From CAYWPG01 sp964460035 (lineage in GTDB: Bacteria; Pseudomonadota; Gammaproteobacteria; Nitrococcales; AK92), in the NCBI GenBank assembly GCA_964460035.1, contig CAYWPG010000064.1:1-7194 (forward strand): 7,194 bases of DNA, written 5' to 3'. The position numbers and the translations under genes are program-made. How positions within the stretch are numbered: the stretch's first letter is position 1; the number at the start of each line of letters is the position of its first letter. Under the pieces are notes generated by a model. The model was not told where the DNA came from. It saw only the letters and a list, made by a program, of their open reading frames with translations, and made no database searches. Shown one piece after another: positions 1 through 6,123 of this stretch.

Positions 1-851
1 AACAGATCCCAGTCGCGATAAATCAGCTTGTCGAACCCGTGCTGAATCAGCACCCGGCGCATGCGGTTCGCGAAACTTACCAACTTCGACGGCTTGCGGC
101 GTCCGATATCGGCTGCGGTGGGCGGCGGATATCGGCGCCGGGTGCCCGGGAAAAACAGCTTGATCGCCAAGGCCGAGTAACTGCGGTTTTGTTGCCGCTC
201 CCGCGGCGGCGCGGGCAGTTGGTCGATCTCGAGCACGTCAGCAAGCCGCGCCTTGACCAAGGACGCCTGATTCTTCAGATCTTCCTGCCGAAACAGGTAA
301 ACGGAGTCCTCGCCATAGGCTTCGCGATAAGCCTGATAAATATCCAGGAACGGCAAGTTCAGCGCCTCCATGTTCCGAGCGCCATATACGAAGCGCGCCA
401 GACGGGGGCGAAACTCACCGCCGTAGAAGTTGAGGAAGACTTCGATCGGTATAGCCTTGCCGCGCGCCAGATGCTGCCGATAAGCCGAGTGCAGCCAATC
501 CGACTGCTTGCGCACGAAGTAAATGATGCGCGCTTCGGGAAAGCACTCCTTCATCAGCGCGAGATTCGGCTGGTAGTCGTGATAGCTGCTGTACATATCG
601 CCGCAGATGTGCGGCTCGGAGACGATCAGCGTGCGCTTATCGCCGCTCTCGCGCCAAGCGCGCACGGCCTGACGGCAACGCTCGGCCAGCGCGGCATCGT
701 TCGGCCGTCGCGCGGCCGCACGTAACGGCTCCCAGAGTTCCGGCGGGTTCACGTTGAACCGCGCCGGATCGAGCTGGGCGAAGACCATTCGCTGCAAAAA
801 GCGGGTGCCGGTCTTGTGCAGACCGATATGCAAAATAACGCGATTACTCAT
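1..851 (-). CDS. Sulfotransferase-family protein, C-terminus beyond the window
   Basis: I translated this by hand from the minus strand. It is open from the ATG at 851-849 to the window edge, about 283 codons, with no stop, so the C-terminus is missing. Two hallmarks of PAPS-dependent sulfotransferases are visible. Near the N-terminus is a 5'-phosphosulfate-binding loop, HIGLHKTGTRFLQ (residues 8-20, Lys13). The 3'-phosphate-binding segment is IIYFVRKQSDWLHSAYRQ, with Arg114 and Ser122 eight residues apart, the same spacing as Arg130/Ser138 in estrogen sulfotransferase. The expected reaction is transfer of sulfate from PAPS to a hydroxyl, often of a glycan or glycolipid; the acceptor cannot be read from the sequence. 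The gene starts 22 nt after the zinc-finger gene ends. In relatives this place downstream of ilvE often holds LPS-core genes (for example waaF in Pseudomonas), so a surface-glycan substrate is plausible but inferred. No good Shine-Dalgarno lies at normal distance from the start. Fold assignment is fairly sure, substrate unknown. Confidence 0.82.
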   Translation of the reverse strand, partial: MSNRVILHIGLHKTGTRFLQRMVFAQLDPARFNVNPPELWEPLRAAARRPNDAALAERCRQAVRAWRESGDKRTLIVSEPHICGDMYSSYHDYQPNLALMKECFPEARIIYFVRKQSDWLHSAYRQHLARGKAIPIEVFLNFYGGEFRPRLARFVYGARNMEALNLPFLDIYQAYREAYGEDSVYLFRQEDLKNQASLVKARLADVLEIDQLPAPPRERQQNRSYSALAIKLFFPGTRRRYPPPTAADIGRRKPSKLVSFANRMRRVLIQHGFDKLIYRDWDL

Positions 852-873
852 ACCAACGGTGCACCATTGAACC

Positions 874-1137
874 TCATCGCACCGCCTGGCGCCGGCCGCG
901 ACGTGTTACCTCCAGATCGCCGGGCATTGCACCCGTGAGCACATACACCGCGCCGCAGTAGGGGCACTTCTCTTCGCCTGTTTCATGGATGGGCAGGTAC
1001 ACCTTGGGATGCGAGTTCCAAAGATACATGCCCGGCATGGGACAGGACAGCGGCAGGTCGGCCGCTGTTACCTCGTACCGATTGGCCGCATTGGGCTGGA
1101 TCAAATCGTGGCGATCATGCGTTTGTGGATCTGGCAT
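874..1137 (-). CDS. Small CHCC-type zinc-finger protein (zf-CHCC family)
   Basis: This is an 87-residue protein. The putative zinc ligands are Cys32 (in LSCPMPGMYLWNSHP), His43 (SHPKVYL), and Cys58 and Cys61 (KCPYCG). This C-x10-H-x14-C-x2-C layout is that of the zf-CHCC family, which also forms the C-terminal part of the mitochondrial complex I subunit NDUFS6. The bacterial stand-alone members have no settled function that I know of. The N-terminal 25 residues are polar and look disordered; there is no signal peptide or membrane segment, so it should be cytoplasmic. The start is well supported by AAGGAG six nt before the ATG. That ribosome binding site begins inside the ilvE stop codon and the gap is only 11 nt, so the gene is almost certainly co-transcribed and translationally coupled with ilvE. 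Confidence 0.88.
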   Translation of the reverse strand: MPDPQTHDRHDLIQPNAANRYEVTAADLPLSCPMPGMYLWNSHPKVYLPIHETGEEKCPYCGAVYVLTGAMPGDLEVTRRGRRQAVR

Positions 1138-1151
1138 GACGCTCTCCTTTA
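1138..1151 (-). promoter_or_regulatory. Ribosome binding site of the zinc-finger gene, overlapping the ilvE stop codon
   Basis: On the minus strand the sequence reads TAAAGGAGAGCGTC directly before the ATG. The TAA is the ilvE stop codon and its last two A's are followed by AGGAG, a near-perfect Shine-Dalgarno with a six-nt spacer. Ribosomes finishing ilvE therefore end on the next gene's binding site, which points to coupled translation. Confidence 0.75.
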
Positions 1152-2072
1152 CTTAACGTAAGTCAACCACTCGGGATGCTGCTCGCGGCGGCCTTCGACC
1201 TGGTCGAAGTACAACTTCTGCAGGCGCTCCGTGATCGGCCCGCGGCGACCTTCGCCGATGGTGCGATCGTCCAGCTCGCGAATCGGCGTCACCTCGGCGG
1301 CGGTACCCGTGAAGAACGCTTCGTCCGCAACATACACCTCGTCGCGGGTGATGCGCTTCTCGCGAACCTCCAGTCCGATCTCGCGGGCTAGCGTCATGAC
1401 CGTATCGCGCGTAATGCCTTCCAGCGCGGAAGTCAGCTCCGGGGTGTAGAGGACACCGTCGCGAACCATGAAGAAGTTCTCGCCACTGCCTTCGGCCACG
1501 AAACCGTCAACATCGAGCAGCAAAGCTTCGTCGTAGCCGGCCCTGGTGACCTCCTTGAGCGCCATCATCGAGTTCATGTAGTTGCCGTTGGACTTGGCGC
1601 GGCACATGGTCACGTTGACATGATGGCGCGTGAACGAGGACGTCTTGACGCGAATGCCGCGCTCCATGTTCTCAGCACCCAGGTACGCGCCCCAGCTCCA
1701 GGCGGCGATAATCGTGTGCACGCGGAGGTTGTCGGCGTGCAGGCCCATGCCTTCGGCGCCGTAGAACAGCATCGGGCGGATATAGCAGCTGTCGAGGTTA
1801 TTCTCGCGCACCGTGGCCACGATGGCCTCGTTGATCTCCGCCTCGCTGAAGGGAACCTCCATGTCCAGAATCTTGGCCGAGCCGAACAGACGCTTGGTGT
1901 GCTCCTGCAGCCGGAAGATGGCCGGTCCCTTGGCGGTCTGGTAGGCACGGATCCCTTCGAACACACCCATGCCGTAATGCAGAGTGTGAGTCAGTACGTG
2001 CACCTGGGCATCACGCCAGGGCACGAAGTTGCCGTCCATCCAAATCACGCCATCGCGATCAGCCATGCTCAT
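1149..2072 (-). CDS. ilvE: Branched-chain amino acid aminotransferase
   Basis: IlvE catalyses the last step of leucine, isoleucine and valine synthesis, moving an amino group from glutamate to the branched-chain 2-oxo acid with pyridoxal phosphate (PLP). The 307-residue length matches the fold-type IV (class IV) family. The PLP lysine is Lys160 in CRAKSNGNYMNSMMALKE. Glu194 in AEGSGENFF is the expected partner of the PLP pyridine nitrogen. The TGTAAEVTPIREL segment (residues 255-267) is the phosphate-side motif, and the N-terminus WMDGNFVPW...HTLHYGMGVFEGIR is typical of IlvE. The ATG at 2072 is preferred because GAGGAG sits eight nt upstream; the next ATG (residue 3) would be 14 nt away. The gene follows glnE after 100 nt and precedes the zinc-finger gene by 11 nt. 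A small hairpin covers its ribosome binding site. Nothing in the protein looks damaged. Confidence 0.97.
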   Translation of the reverse strand: MSMADRDGVIWMDGNFVPWRDAQVHVLTHTLHYGMGVFEGIRAYQTAKGPAIFRLQEHTKRLFGSAKILDMEVPFSEAEINEAIVATVRENNLDSCYIRPMLFYGAEGMGLHADNLRVHTIIAAWSWGAYLGAENMERGIRVKTSSFTRHHVNVTMCRAKSNGNYMNSMMALKEVTRAGYDEALLLDVDGFVAEGSGENFFMVRDGVLYTPELTSALEGITRDTVMTLAREIGLEVREKRITRDEVYVADEAFFTGTAAEVTPIRELDDRTIGEGRRGPITERLQKLYFDQVEGRREQHPEWLTYVK

Positions 2073-2073
2073 T

Positions 2074-2086
2074 GAGGACTCTCCTC
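2074..2086 (-). promoter_or_regulatory. Short hairpin overlapping the ilvE ribosome binding site
   Basis: The minus strand reads GAGGAGAGTCCTC just before AATG. GAGGA can pair perfectly with TCCTC across a three-nt GAG loop, so the Shine-Dalgarno would be the 5' arm of the stem. Five base pairs, three of them G-C, make a weak helix, so this may tune initiation or be chance. The inverted repeat itself is seen directly; a regulatory role is inference. Confidence 0.4.
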
Positions 2087-2103
2087 GATCGATAAGACAA
2101 TAT

Positions 2104-2121
2104 CGCCGCTACTAGTCGGCG
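2104..2121 (-). repeat. Inverted repeat in the glnE-ilvE gap
   Basis: Five bases, CGCCG and CGGCG, are complementary around an eight-base centre containing ACTAGT. On the minus strand the repeat is followed by ATATTGTCTTAT, which is only loosely T-rich, so it is a poor intrinsic terminator. It may be a weak attenuating hairpin in the ilvE leader or chance in GC-rich DNA. Confidence 0.3.
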
Positions 2122-2140
2122 GTTATCTGTGGGCTACCTC

Positions 2141-2170
2141 GGCGGGAAAGCCGGGCACGGTTCTCCCGCC
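2141..2170 (-). repeat. Stem-loop directly after the glnE stop codon
   Basis: A perfect seven-base inverted repeat (GGCGGGA / TCCCGCC) flanks a 16-nt loop, starting two bases past the glnE stop. No T-run follows, so it does not fit a classical Rho-independent terminator. It could stabilise the glnE mRNA 3' end or cause partial termination before ilvE. The repeat is visible; its role is inferred. Confidence 0.4.
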
Positions 2171-2172
2171 AG

Positions 2173-5085
2173 TCATGCTTCCATAAGCCTATGCCATAGA
2201 CCGGCGACCGGTTCACGCAGTTCGGCAAACGCGTCCGCCTCCACCCGTGCCGGCAGCTCCTGCAGGGTACGGCGGTGGACGCAGCTCCTATAAGCGCGGT
2301 AAGCATCCGCCAGCAAAGCTGCTTGCTCGCCGGTTAACCAACCTGTGCGGCTGAGTTCATCGAGCAAACGGATGTTGTCGGTGTACCGAAGCAAACCAGG
2401 ACAGCTCGAGGCGTTGGCCAAGACGCCATATTGCACCATAAATTCTATGTCGGCGATACCGCCTCGGTCCTGTTTCAGATCAAACCCTTCCCCGGTTTTC
2501 GAGCCCAGCTGATTGCGCATGCGCTCGCGCATCTCGCGCACCTCGCGCCGCAGCTCCGACACGTCGCGGGGACGGCTCAGAATCTCGCGGCGCACCGACT
2601 CGAAGCGCTGAGCCAGCGGCTCAGGGCCGGCGACAACGCGTGCCCGCACCAGCGCCTGATGTTCCCAGGTCCACGCCTGGGTGCGTTGATAGTCGGCGAA
2701 GGCATCCAGGCTGGTGGTAAGCAGCCCGGACTTGCCGCTGGGCCGCAAGCGGGTATCTACCTCATAGAGCACACCGCCCGGAGTCGGAGTGGTAAGAATG
2801 TGGATGATCCGCTGCGCCAAGCGCACGAAGAACACCTGGTTGTCGACCGGACGCTCGCCCCGAGTCATTTGCTGCTCGCCGCGGCTGTCGTGAAGAAAGA
2901 CCAGGTCCAGGTCCGAACCGTAGCCCAGCTCTATACCGCCCAGCTTGCCGTACGCGACTATGCAAAAACTCGGCTCCCGGCCTACACCGTTCTCGACACA
3001 CCACGGCCGTCCGTAGCGCTCTCCTACGTAGCGATAGGCCAGCTCGAGGACGGTGCGCAGGGTAGTCTCGGCAATCTCGGTCAAATGATCGCTGACGACC
3101 ATTAGCGGTACCGCGCCGCTGATATCCGCCGCCGCCACGCGCAGGTAGTTGGATTGCTTGAACTGTCGCAGTGCCTCCATCTGCTGCTCAAGCCCGTCGT
3201 CCAGTGCGTTCAGGCGCGCATGCAGATCGCTGATCAACTCCTTGCCGCTGGCCGGAGCATACAGCGTGCGCGGATCGAGCAACTCGTCCAGCAGCAGCGG
3301 ATGGCGGGTGAGATAACGTGCGATCCAGGGGCTGGCGGCCACCAGCTGCACGAGTTGCGACAGCGCCATGGGGTGCTCCACCAGCAAGGCCAGATATGCG
3401 GTGCGCCTGGCCACGGTATCGATCAGGTGCAGCAGCCGCGCCAGGGTCTCGTCCGGATTCGCGGTACCGGCCGCCGCACTGATAAGCAACGGCATCAGCC
3501 GGTCCAGACGACGACGCCCATTGGCGCTCAAACTGCGACAGCTCGCGCCGTTGCGCAGCGCCGCGAGGCGTCGCCCCGCTTCGGCGGGATCCTTGAACCC
3601 GGCCTTGCCCAGCAGCTCAGCGGCTTCCTCCTCCGTCAAATCCGACAGCCAAACGGCTCCGAGGTGTTCCTCGGCGGACTCTTCCGACGCCGCCTGCGGC
3701 TCGGCGAATACCTTGTCGAACTGCTGCTGCACGATTTGCCGGTGCGCGTTCAACTGGGCAAGAAAAGCGCTCCAATCGGGAAACCCCATCGCGTATGCCA
3801 GTCGTGCCCGATCTAGCTCATCGCGGGGCAACTCGTGCGTCTGCCTATCGTCAATCGCTTGCAGCCGGTTCTCGGCCAGCCTGAGGAAGCGGTAGGCGGC
3901 GATCAGCCCCCTGGCCGCATCGTCGGACAATTGCCCGTCATCGCGCAGACACGCCAACACCGGCAGAATCTGGCGCTGCTGCAGTGCCTTGTTGCGTCCG
4001 CCGCGTATCAGTTGGAACGCCTGCCCTACGAACTCGATTTCGCGTATGCCGCCCCGCCCAAGCTTGATGTTGTCGGTCAGCCCGCGCCGATTGACCTCGC
4101 GCATGATCATGCTCTTGAGCTCGCGCAAGGATTCCAGCGCGCCGTAATCGAGGTAACGCCGGTATACGAACGGCCGCAGCATGGCCAGCAGCTCCTGCCC
4201 TCGCTGGTAGTCACCGCCCACCACGCGCGCCTTGATCATGGCGTAGCGCTCCCATTCGCGCCCCTGGCTCTGGTAGTACATCTCCATCGCATTGAAGCAC
4301 ATCACCAGAGGCCCGCTATCGCCGTACGGACGCAGTCGCATATCGACCCTGAATACCCGGCCTTCCGGCGTGGGCGCATCGAGGACGCGGATGAGCTTGC
4401 GCCCTACCGCGGTAAAGAACTCATCCGTGCTTCGCCGACGTGCGCCGTCTGTTTCGCCCAGCTGTGGATAACAGAAGATGAGGTCTATGTCGGAGGAGAA
4501 ATTCAACTCCTCCCCGCCCAGCTTGCCCATTCCCAGGACAACGAGCCGCTGCGGCTCGCCGCGGGCGTCGCGCGGCGTCCCCCAAGTGTCGCATTGCCAA
4601 CGGTATATGTGCCCGAGGGCTTCGTCTATACAGACTTCCGCCAGCTGGGAAAGGTCGCGCAGGGTTTCGCCAAGCTCGGCCCAGCCGGCCAAATCCCGCC
4701 AGGCGATGCGCACCATCTCGCGAGTACGAAATCGGCGCAGACGCGCCTCCAGATCCCCAATATCGGTAACGCCGTCCAGGCACGCGCGAGCCCGAGCGCG
4801 CATACCGTCGGCAGGGTATGCCAGCTCAAGATCGCCGGCCGCGAGATCGCTCAACAGGTTTGGCTGGCGCACGCAGCTGCGAGCAACGAACTCGCTGCAA
4901 GCCCACACCTTGGGCAGCGACTCAGCGATTGCCGGGCGATCGGGCAGGGAGCAGCCCTGCTGCAGGTACTGGCGCACCCGCGCCCGGGCAGCTTCCCGAA
5001 GAATGCCGGGCAAAGTGTCAAGAACCGCTTCGATGTCGCTCATCTCAACCGCCGTACCAGAGAGTAGGGGCGCCGCTTCGAACAT
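2173..5085 (-). CDS. glnE: Bifunctional glutamine synthetase adenylyltransferase/adenylyl-removing enzyme
   Basis: GlnE adjusts glutamine synthetase activity by attaching AMP to a tyrosine of each subunit and by removing it phosphorolytically, responding to glutamine and the PII protein. Both nucleotidyltransferase domains are intact. The N-terminal (adenylyl-removing) one has GMGKLGGEELNFSSDIDLIF with Asp199 and Asp201, followed by VDMRLRPYGDSG with Asp248. The C-terminal (adenylylating) one has AYGKLGGIELGYGSDLDLVF with Asp725 and Asp727, followed by VDTRLRPSGKSG with Asp777. Each is followed by a helical domain with RGGIxxIEF (residues 344-352 and 874-882). The 970-residue length compares with about 946 in E. 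coli. The start is uncertain: an in-frame stop lies directly before the ATG at 5085, and neither this ATG nor the one at 5043 (Met15, starting MSDIEAVLDTLPG) has a strong Shine-Dalgarno. The shorter form would look more like usual GlnE N-termini. The partner gene glnA is not in the window. Confidence 0.97.
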   Translation of the reverse strand: MFEAAPLLSGTAVEMSDIEAVLDTLPGILREAARARVRQYLQQGCSLPDRPAIAESLPKVWACSEFVARSCVRQPNLLSDLAAGDLELAYPADGMRARARACLDGVTDIGDLEARLRRFRTREMVRIAWRDLAGWAELGETLRDLSQLAEVCIDEALGHIYRWQCDTWGTPRDARGEPQRLVVLGMGKLGGEELNFSSDIDLIFCYPQLGETDGARRRSTDEFFTAVGRKLIRVLDAPTPEGRVFRVDMRLRPYGDSGPLVMCFNAMEMYYQSQGREWERYAMIKARVVGGDYQRGQELLAMLRPFVYRRYLDYGALESLRELKSMIMREVNRRGLTDNIKLGRGGIREIEFVGQAFQLIRGGRNKALQQRQILPVLACLRDDGQLSDDAARGLIAAYRFLRLAENRLQAIDDRQTHELPRDELDRARLAYAMGFPDWSAFLAQLNAHRQIVQQQFDKVFAEPQAASEESAEEHLGAVWLSDLTEEEAAELLGKAGFKDPAEAGRRLAALRNGASCRSLSANGRRRLDRLMPLLISAAAGTANPDETLARLLHLIDTVARRTAYLALLVEHPMALSQLVQLVAASPWIARYLTRHPLLLDELLDPRTLYAPASGKELISDLHARLNALDDGLEQQMEALRQFKQSNYLRVAAADISGAVPLMVVSDHLTEIAETTLRTVLELAYRYVGERYGRPWCVENGVGREPSFCIVAYGKLGGIELGYGSDLDLVFLHDSRGEQQMTRGERPVDNQVFFVRLAQRIIHILTTPTPGGVLYEVDTRLRPSGKSGLLTTSLDAFADYQRTQAWTWEHQALVRARVVAGPEPLAQRFESVRREILSRPRDVSELRREVREMRERMRNQLGSKTGEGFDLKQDRGGIADIEFMVQYGVLANASSCPGLLRYTDNIRLLDELSRTGWLTGEQAALLADAYRAYRSCVHRRTLQELPARVEADAFAELREPVAGLWHRLMEA

Positions 5086-5094
5086 CTAACAATA

Positions 5095-5118
5095 CCCGAA
5101 GTGCGAATCGCACGCGGG
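5095..5118 (-). promoter_or_regulatory. Palindromic site upstream of glnE, possible operator or hairpin
   Basis: The core GTGCGA-A-TCGCAC (5101-5113) is a perfect six-base inverted repeat with a one-base centre, about 16 nt before the glnE ATG. Outer CCCG and CGGG can extend it as an RNA stem with small internal mismatches. On the minus strand it is followed by TATTGTTAG, not a real T-run, so it is a poor terminator for the preceding gene. It could be a dimeric repressor site over the glnE start region. I recognise no known regulator's consensus. Confidence 0.35.
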
Positions 5119-5192
5119 ATCGATATCGCTGGGCGTACTCCTTAGGTGGAGCCCCGCCCTTTCGCGCAGGCGTGCCGCGGGTGCGTTGCGAG

Positions 5193-5825
5193 CTAGTAAC
5201 GATACGAGAGGCCGATGAAGTGAAGCGTCACGCCATCGTTCTCCGACGAGATATCGTTGTTCGAATAATGGAGCTGGCGCAGAGCCAGCTCCCAGCGCTG
5301 CCGCGGCCCCAAGCGCCAGCCTACGGCAAGCACGTCCTCGAACTGGAAATGCACCCCCAAATTCCTTCCTGCGAATTCCGTGGTGGAGACTGCGGTAAGC
5401 CCTACCCAGGCTTCGATGAAATCCGGAGTCCAGCGCCACGGTAAATTCACCCTGAACACCGGCGCAAAAGACAAAGAGTTGTTAATGTCGTTCGCGCCGT
5501 CCTGCGCATCGTCTTCCATACTACGCCAGTGGCTGTACGCGGCCTGCCAGTGAACATCCACGCTGAGCGCGCCCGGCGTGCCCAGCACGGCTTGGCGCCC
5601 TTCCCAGCGGAACTGGCCACGATAAATCAGCACATCGTCGCCATAGCCGACTTCAACACCGGCCGAATCGGCGCCAAAGAGATTGGAGGCGTAGATTAAA
5701 GCCACACTGCTCGCGACACCGGCCTTCCAGAGCTGACTGTCCAGATTCTGCGCGTAGCCTGGCGCGGACGCGCCCAGCGAGGCAACGGCCAGCAGCAGCA
5801 CGCCGACACGAGTTTTCCACCACAT
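5193..5825 (-). CDS. PagL-family outer-membrane lipid A deacylase-like (acyloxyacyl hydrolase) protein
   Basis: PagL enzymes are eight-stranded outer-membrane barrels that remove the 3-O acyl chain of lipid A. The reading frame is open from a TTG at 5837, but the ATG at 5825 is the likely start because GGAG lies six nt before it; this gives 210 residues. A signal peptide is clear (MWWKTR, then VGVLLLAVASLGASA, probable cleavage after Ala25 in PGYA-Q). The mature part alternates polar and hydrophobic residues, has an acidic probable surface loop around 104-116 (MEDDAQDGAND), and ends in Tyr, as outer-membrane barrels do. The family signature is near the C-terminus: FED at 162-164, then LHYSNN with His186, Ser188 and Asn189, then NDG at 196-198. 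Oddly, the catalytic Glu expected just after NDG is replaced by Val199-Thr200. A promoter of its own is likely, since the groEL terminator precedes it. Family is fairly sure; enzymatic activity is not. Confidence 0.8.
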   Translation of the reverse strand: MWWKTRVGVLLLAVASLGASAPGYAQNLDSQLWKAGVASSVALIYASNLFGADSAGVEVGYGDDVLIYRGQFRWEGRQAVLGTPGALSVDVHWQAAYSHWRSMEDDAQDGANDINNSLSFAPVFRVNLPWRWTPDFIEAWVGLTAVSTTEFAGRNLGVHFQFEDVLAVGWRLGPRQRWELALRQLHYSNNDISSENDGVTLHFIGLSYRY

Positions 5826-5837
5826 GCAACGCTCCAA
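5826..5837 (-). promoter_or_regulatory. Ribosome binding site that sets the start of the PagL-like gene
   Basis: The minus strand reads TTGGAGCGTTGC before the ATG at 5825. GGAG with a six-nt spacer is ideal for that ATG. The in-frame TTG at 5837 that would add four residues partly overlaps this Shine-Dalgarno, so it is unlikely to be the start. Confidence 0.7.
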
Positions 5838-5851
5838 GCGCGTACGCGGAC

Positions 5852-5883
5852 GGCTGCTGTGGCATTACCGCAAGCCAGCAGCC
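5852..5883 (-). repeat. Stem-loop in the leader of the PagL-like gene
   Basis: GGCTGCTG (5852-5859) and CAGCAGCC (5876-5883) form a perfect eight-base inverted repeat with a 16-nt loop. In an alternative pairing, seven base pairs plus an inner GGC/GCC stem close a 10-nt loop. It lies about 27 nt before the start codon, followed on the mRNA by the CGCGTACGCG palindrome. There is no T-run, so it is not a terminator. A leader control element is possible but unproven. Confidence 0.4.
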
Positions 5884-5884
5884 C

Positions 5885-5911
5885 GGTAGACGCCGCGAAA
5901 AGAGTTATTCC
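5885..5911 (-). promoter_or_regulatory. Weak ECF-sigma-like promoter candidate for the PagL-like gene
   Basis: The minus strand has GGAATAA (5911-5905) and, 14 nt on, TCTACC (5890-5885). This resembles the GGAA...TCTGA arrangement of sigma-E-type extracytoplasmic-function promoters, but the spacer is about one base short and the -10 is imperfect. It would give a leader of roughly 50-60 nt containing the stem-loop at 5852-5883. Envelope-stress control would suit a lipid A enzyme, but the match is weak. Confidence 0.2.
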
Positions 5912-6058
5912 AGAACAACATGCCCGCTGCCAGCCGCGCAAGCAATGACAATAGAGGCTTCACGCTGGCGGGAGGCCCGGCCCTAGCCCGTTGGGTCGCA
6001 TAACCGCTGCGGGATTGTAACGCCGACCCGCACGCGCTCGCTGCAAAACAGCCCAACG

Positions 6059-6090
6059 AAAAAAGGCACCCCGGTTTCCCGGGGTGCCTT
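6059..6090 (-). terminator. Rho-independent terminator of groEL
   Basis: On the minus strand the stem AAGGCACCCCGG pairs perfectly with CCGGGGTGCCTT (12 bp) around a GAAA tetraloop. It runs into six T's (6064-6059), the first two shared with the stem. It begins 47 nt after the groEL stop codon. The plus strand has no T-run, so it acts in the groEL direction only. Confidence 0.95.
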
Positions 6091-6102
6091 CATGTGCGCT
6101 GG

Positions 6103-6123
6103 GCCACGCCACTGGAGCGTGGC
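6103..6123 (-). repeat. Second hairpin in the groEL 3' untranslated region
   Basis: GCCACGC (6103-6109) and GCGTGGC (6117-6123) form a perfect seven-base stem with a seven-nt loop, lying between the groEL stop codon and the terminator. No T-run follows. It may protect the abundant groEL transcript from 3' decay or assist termination; this is inference. Confidence 0.45.

Noticed and set aside
105..136. Direct repeat GATATCGGC at 105-113 and 128-136
   Set aside because: It is only nine bases long inside a coding region, with no further copies nearby, so chance is the simplest explanation.
39..725. A 228-codon open frame on the plus strand at the left end
   Set aside because: It lies opposite the sulfotransferase frame, which carries clear family motifs; the plus-strand translation has none.
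2088..2135. Possible sigma-70 promoter for ilvE around TATTGT
   Set aside because: No -35 box at suitable spacing was found, and ilvE may be read from the glnE transcript.
3835..5067. A 410-codon open frame on the plus strand opposite glnE, with others at 3154-3816 and 2431-3105
   Set aside because: These are antisense shadows of a high-GC coding gene. The translations show no recognisable domain, and glnE on the other strand is intact and strongly conserved.
5086..5439. A 117-codon minus-strand frame overlapping the 3' part of the PagL-like gene and reaching glnE
   Set aside because: It is in a different frame from the PagL-like gene, is rich in Arg and Ala as shadow frames are, and has no motif. 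The PagL-like frame has a signal peptide and active-site motif.
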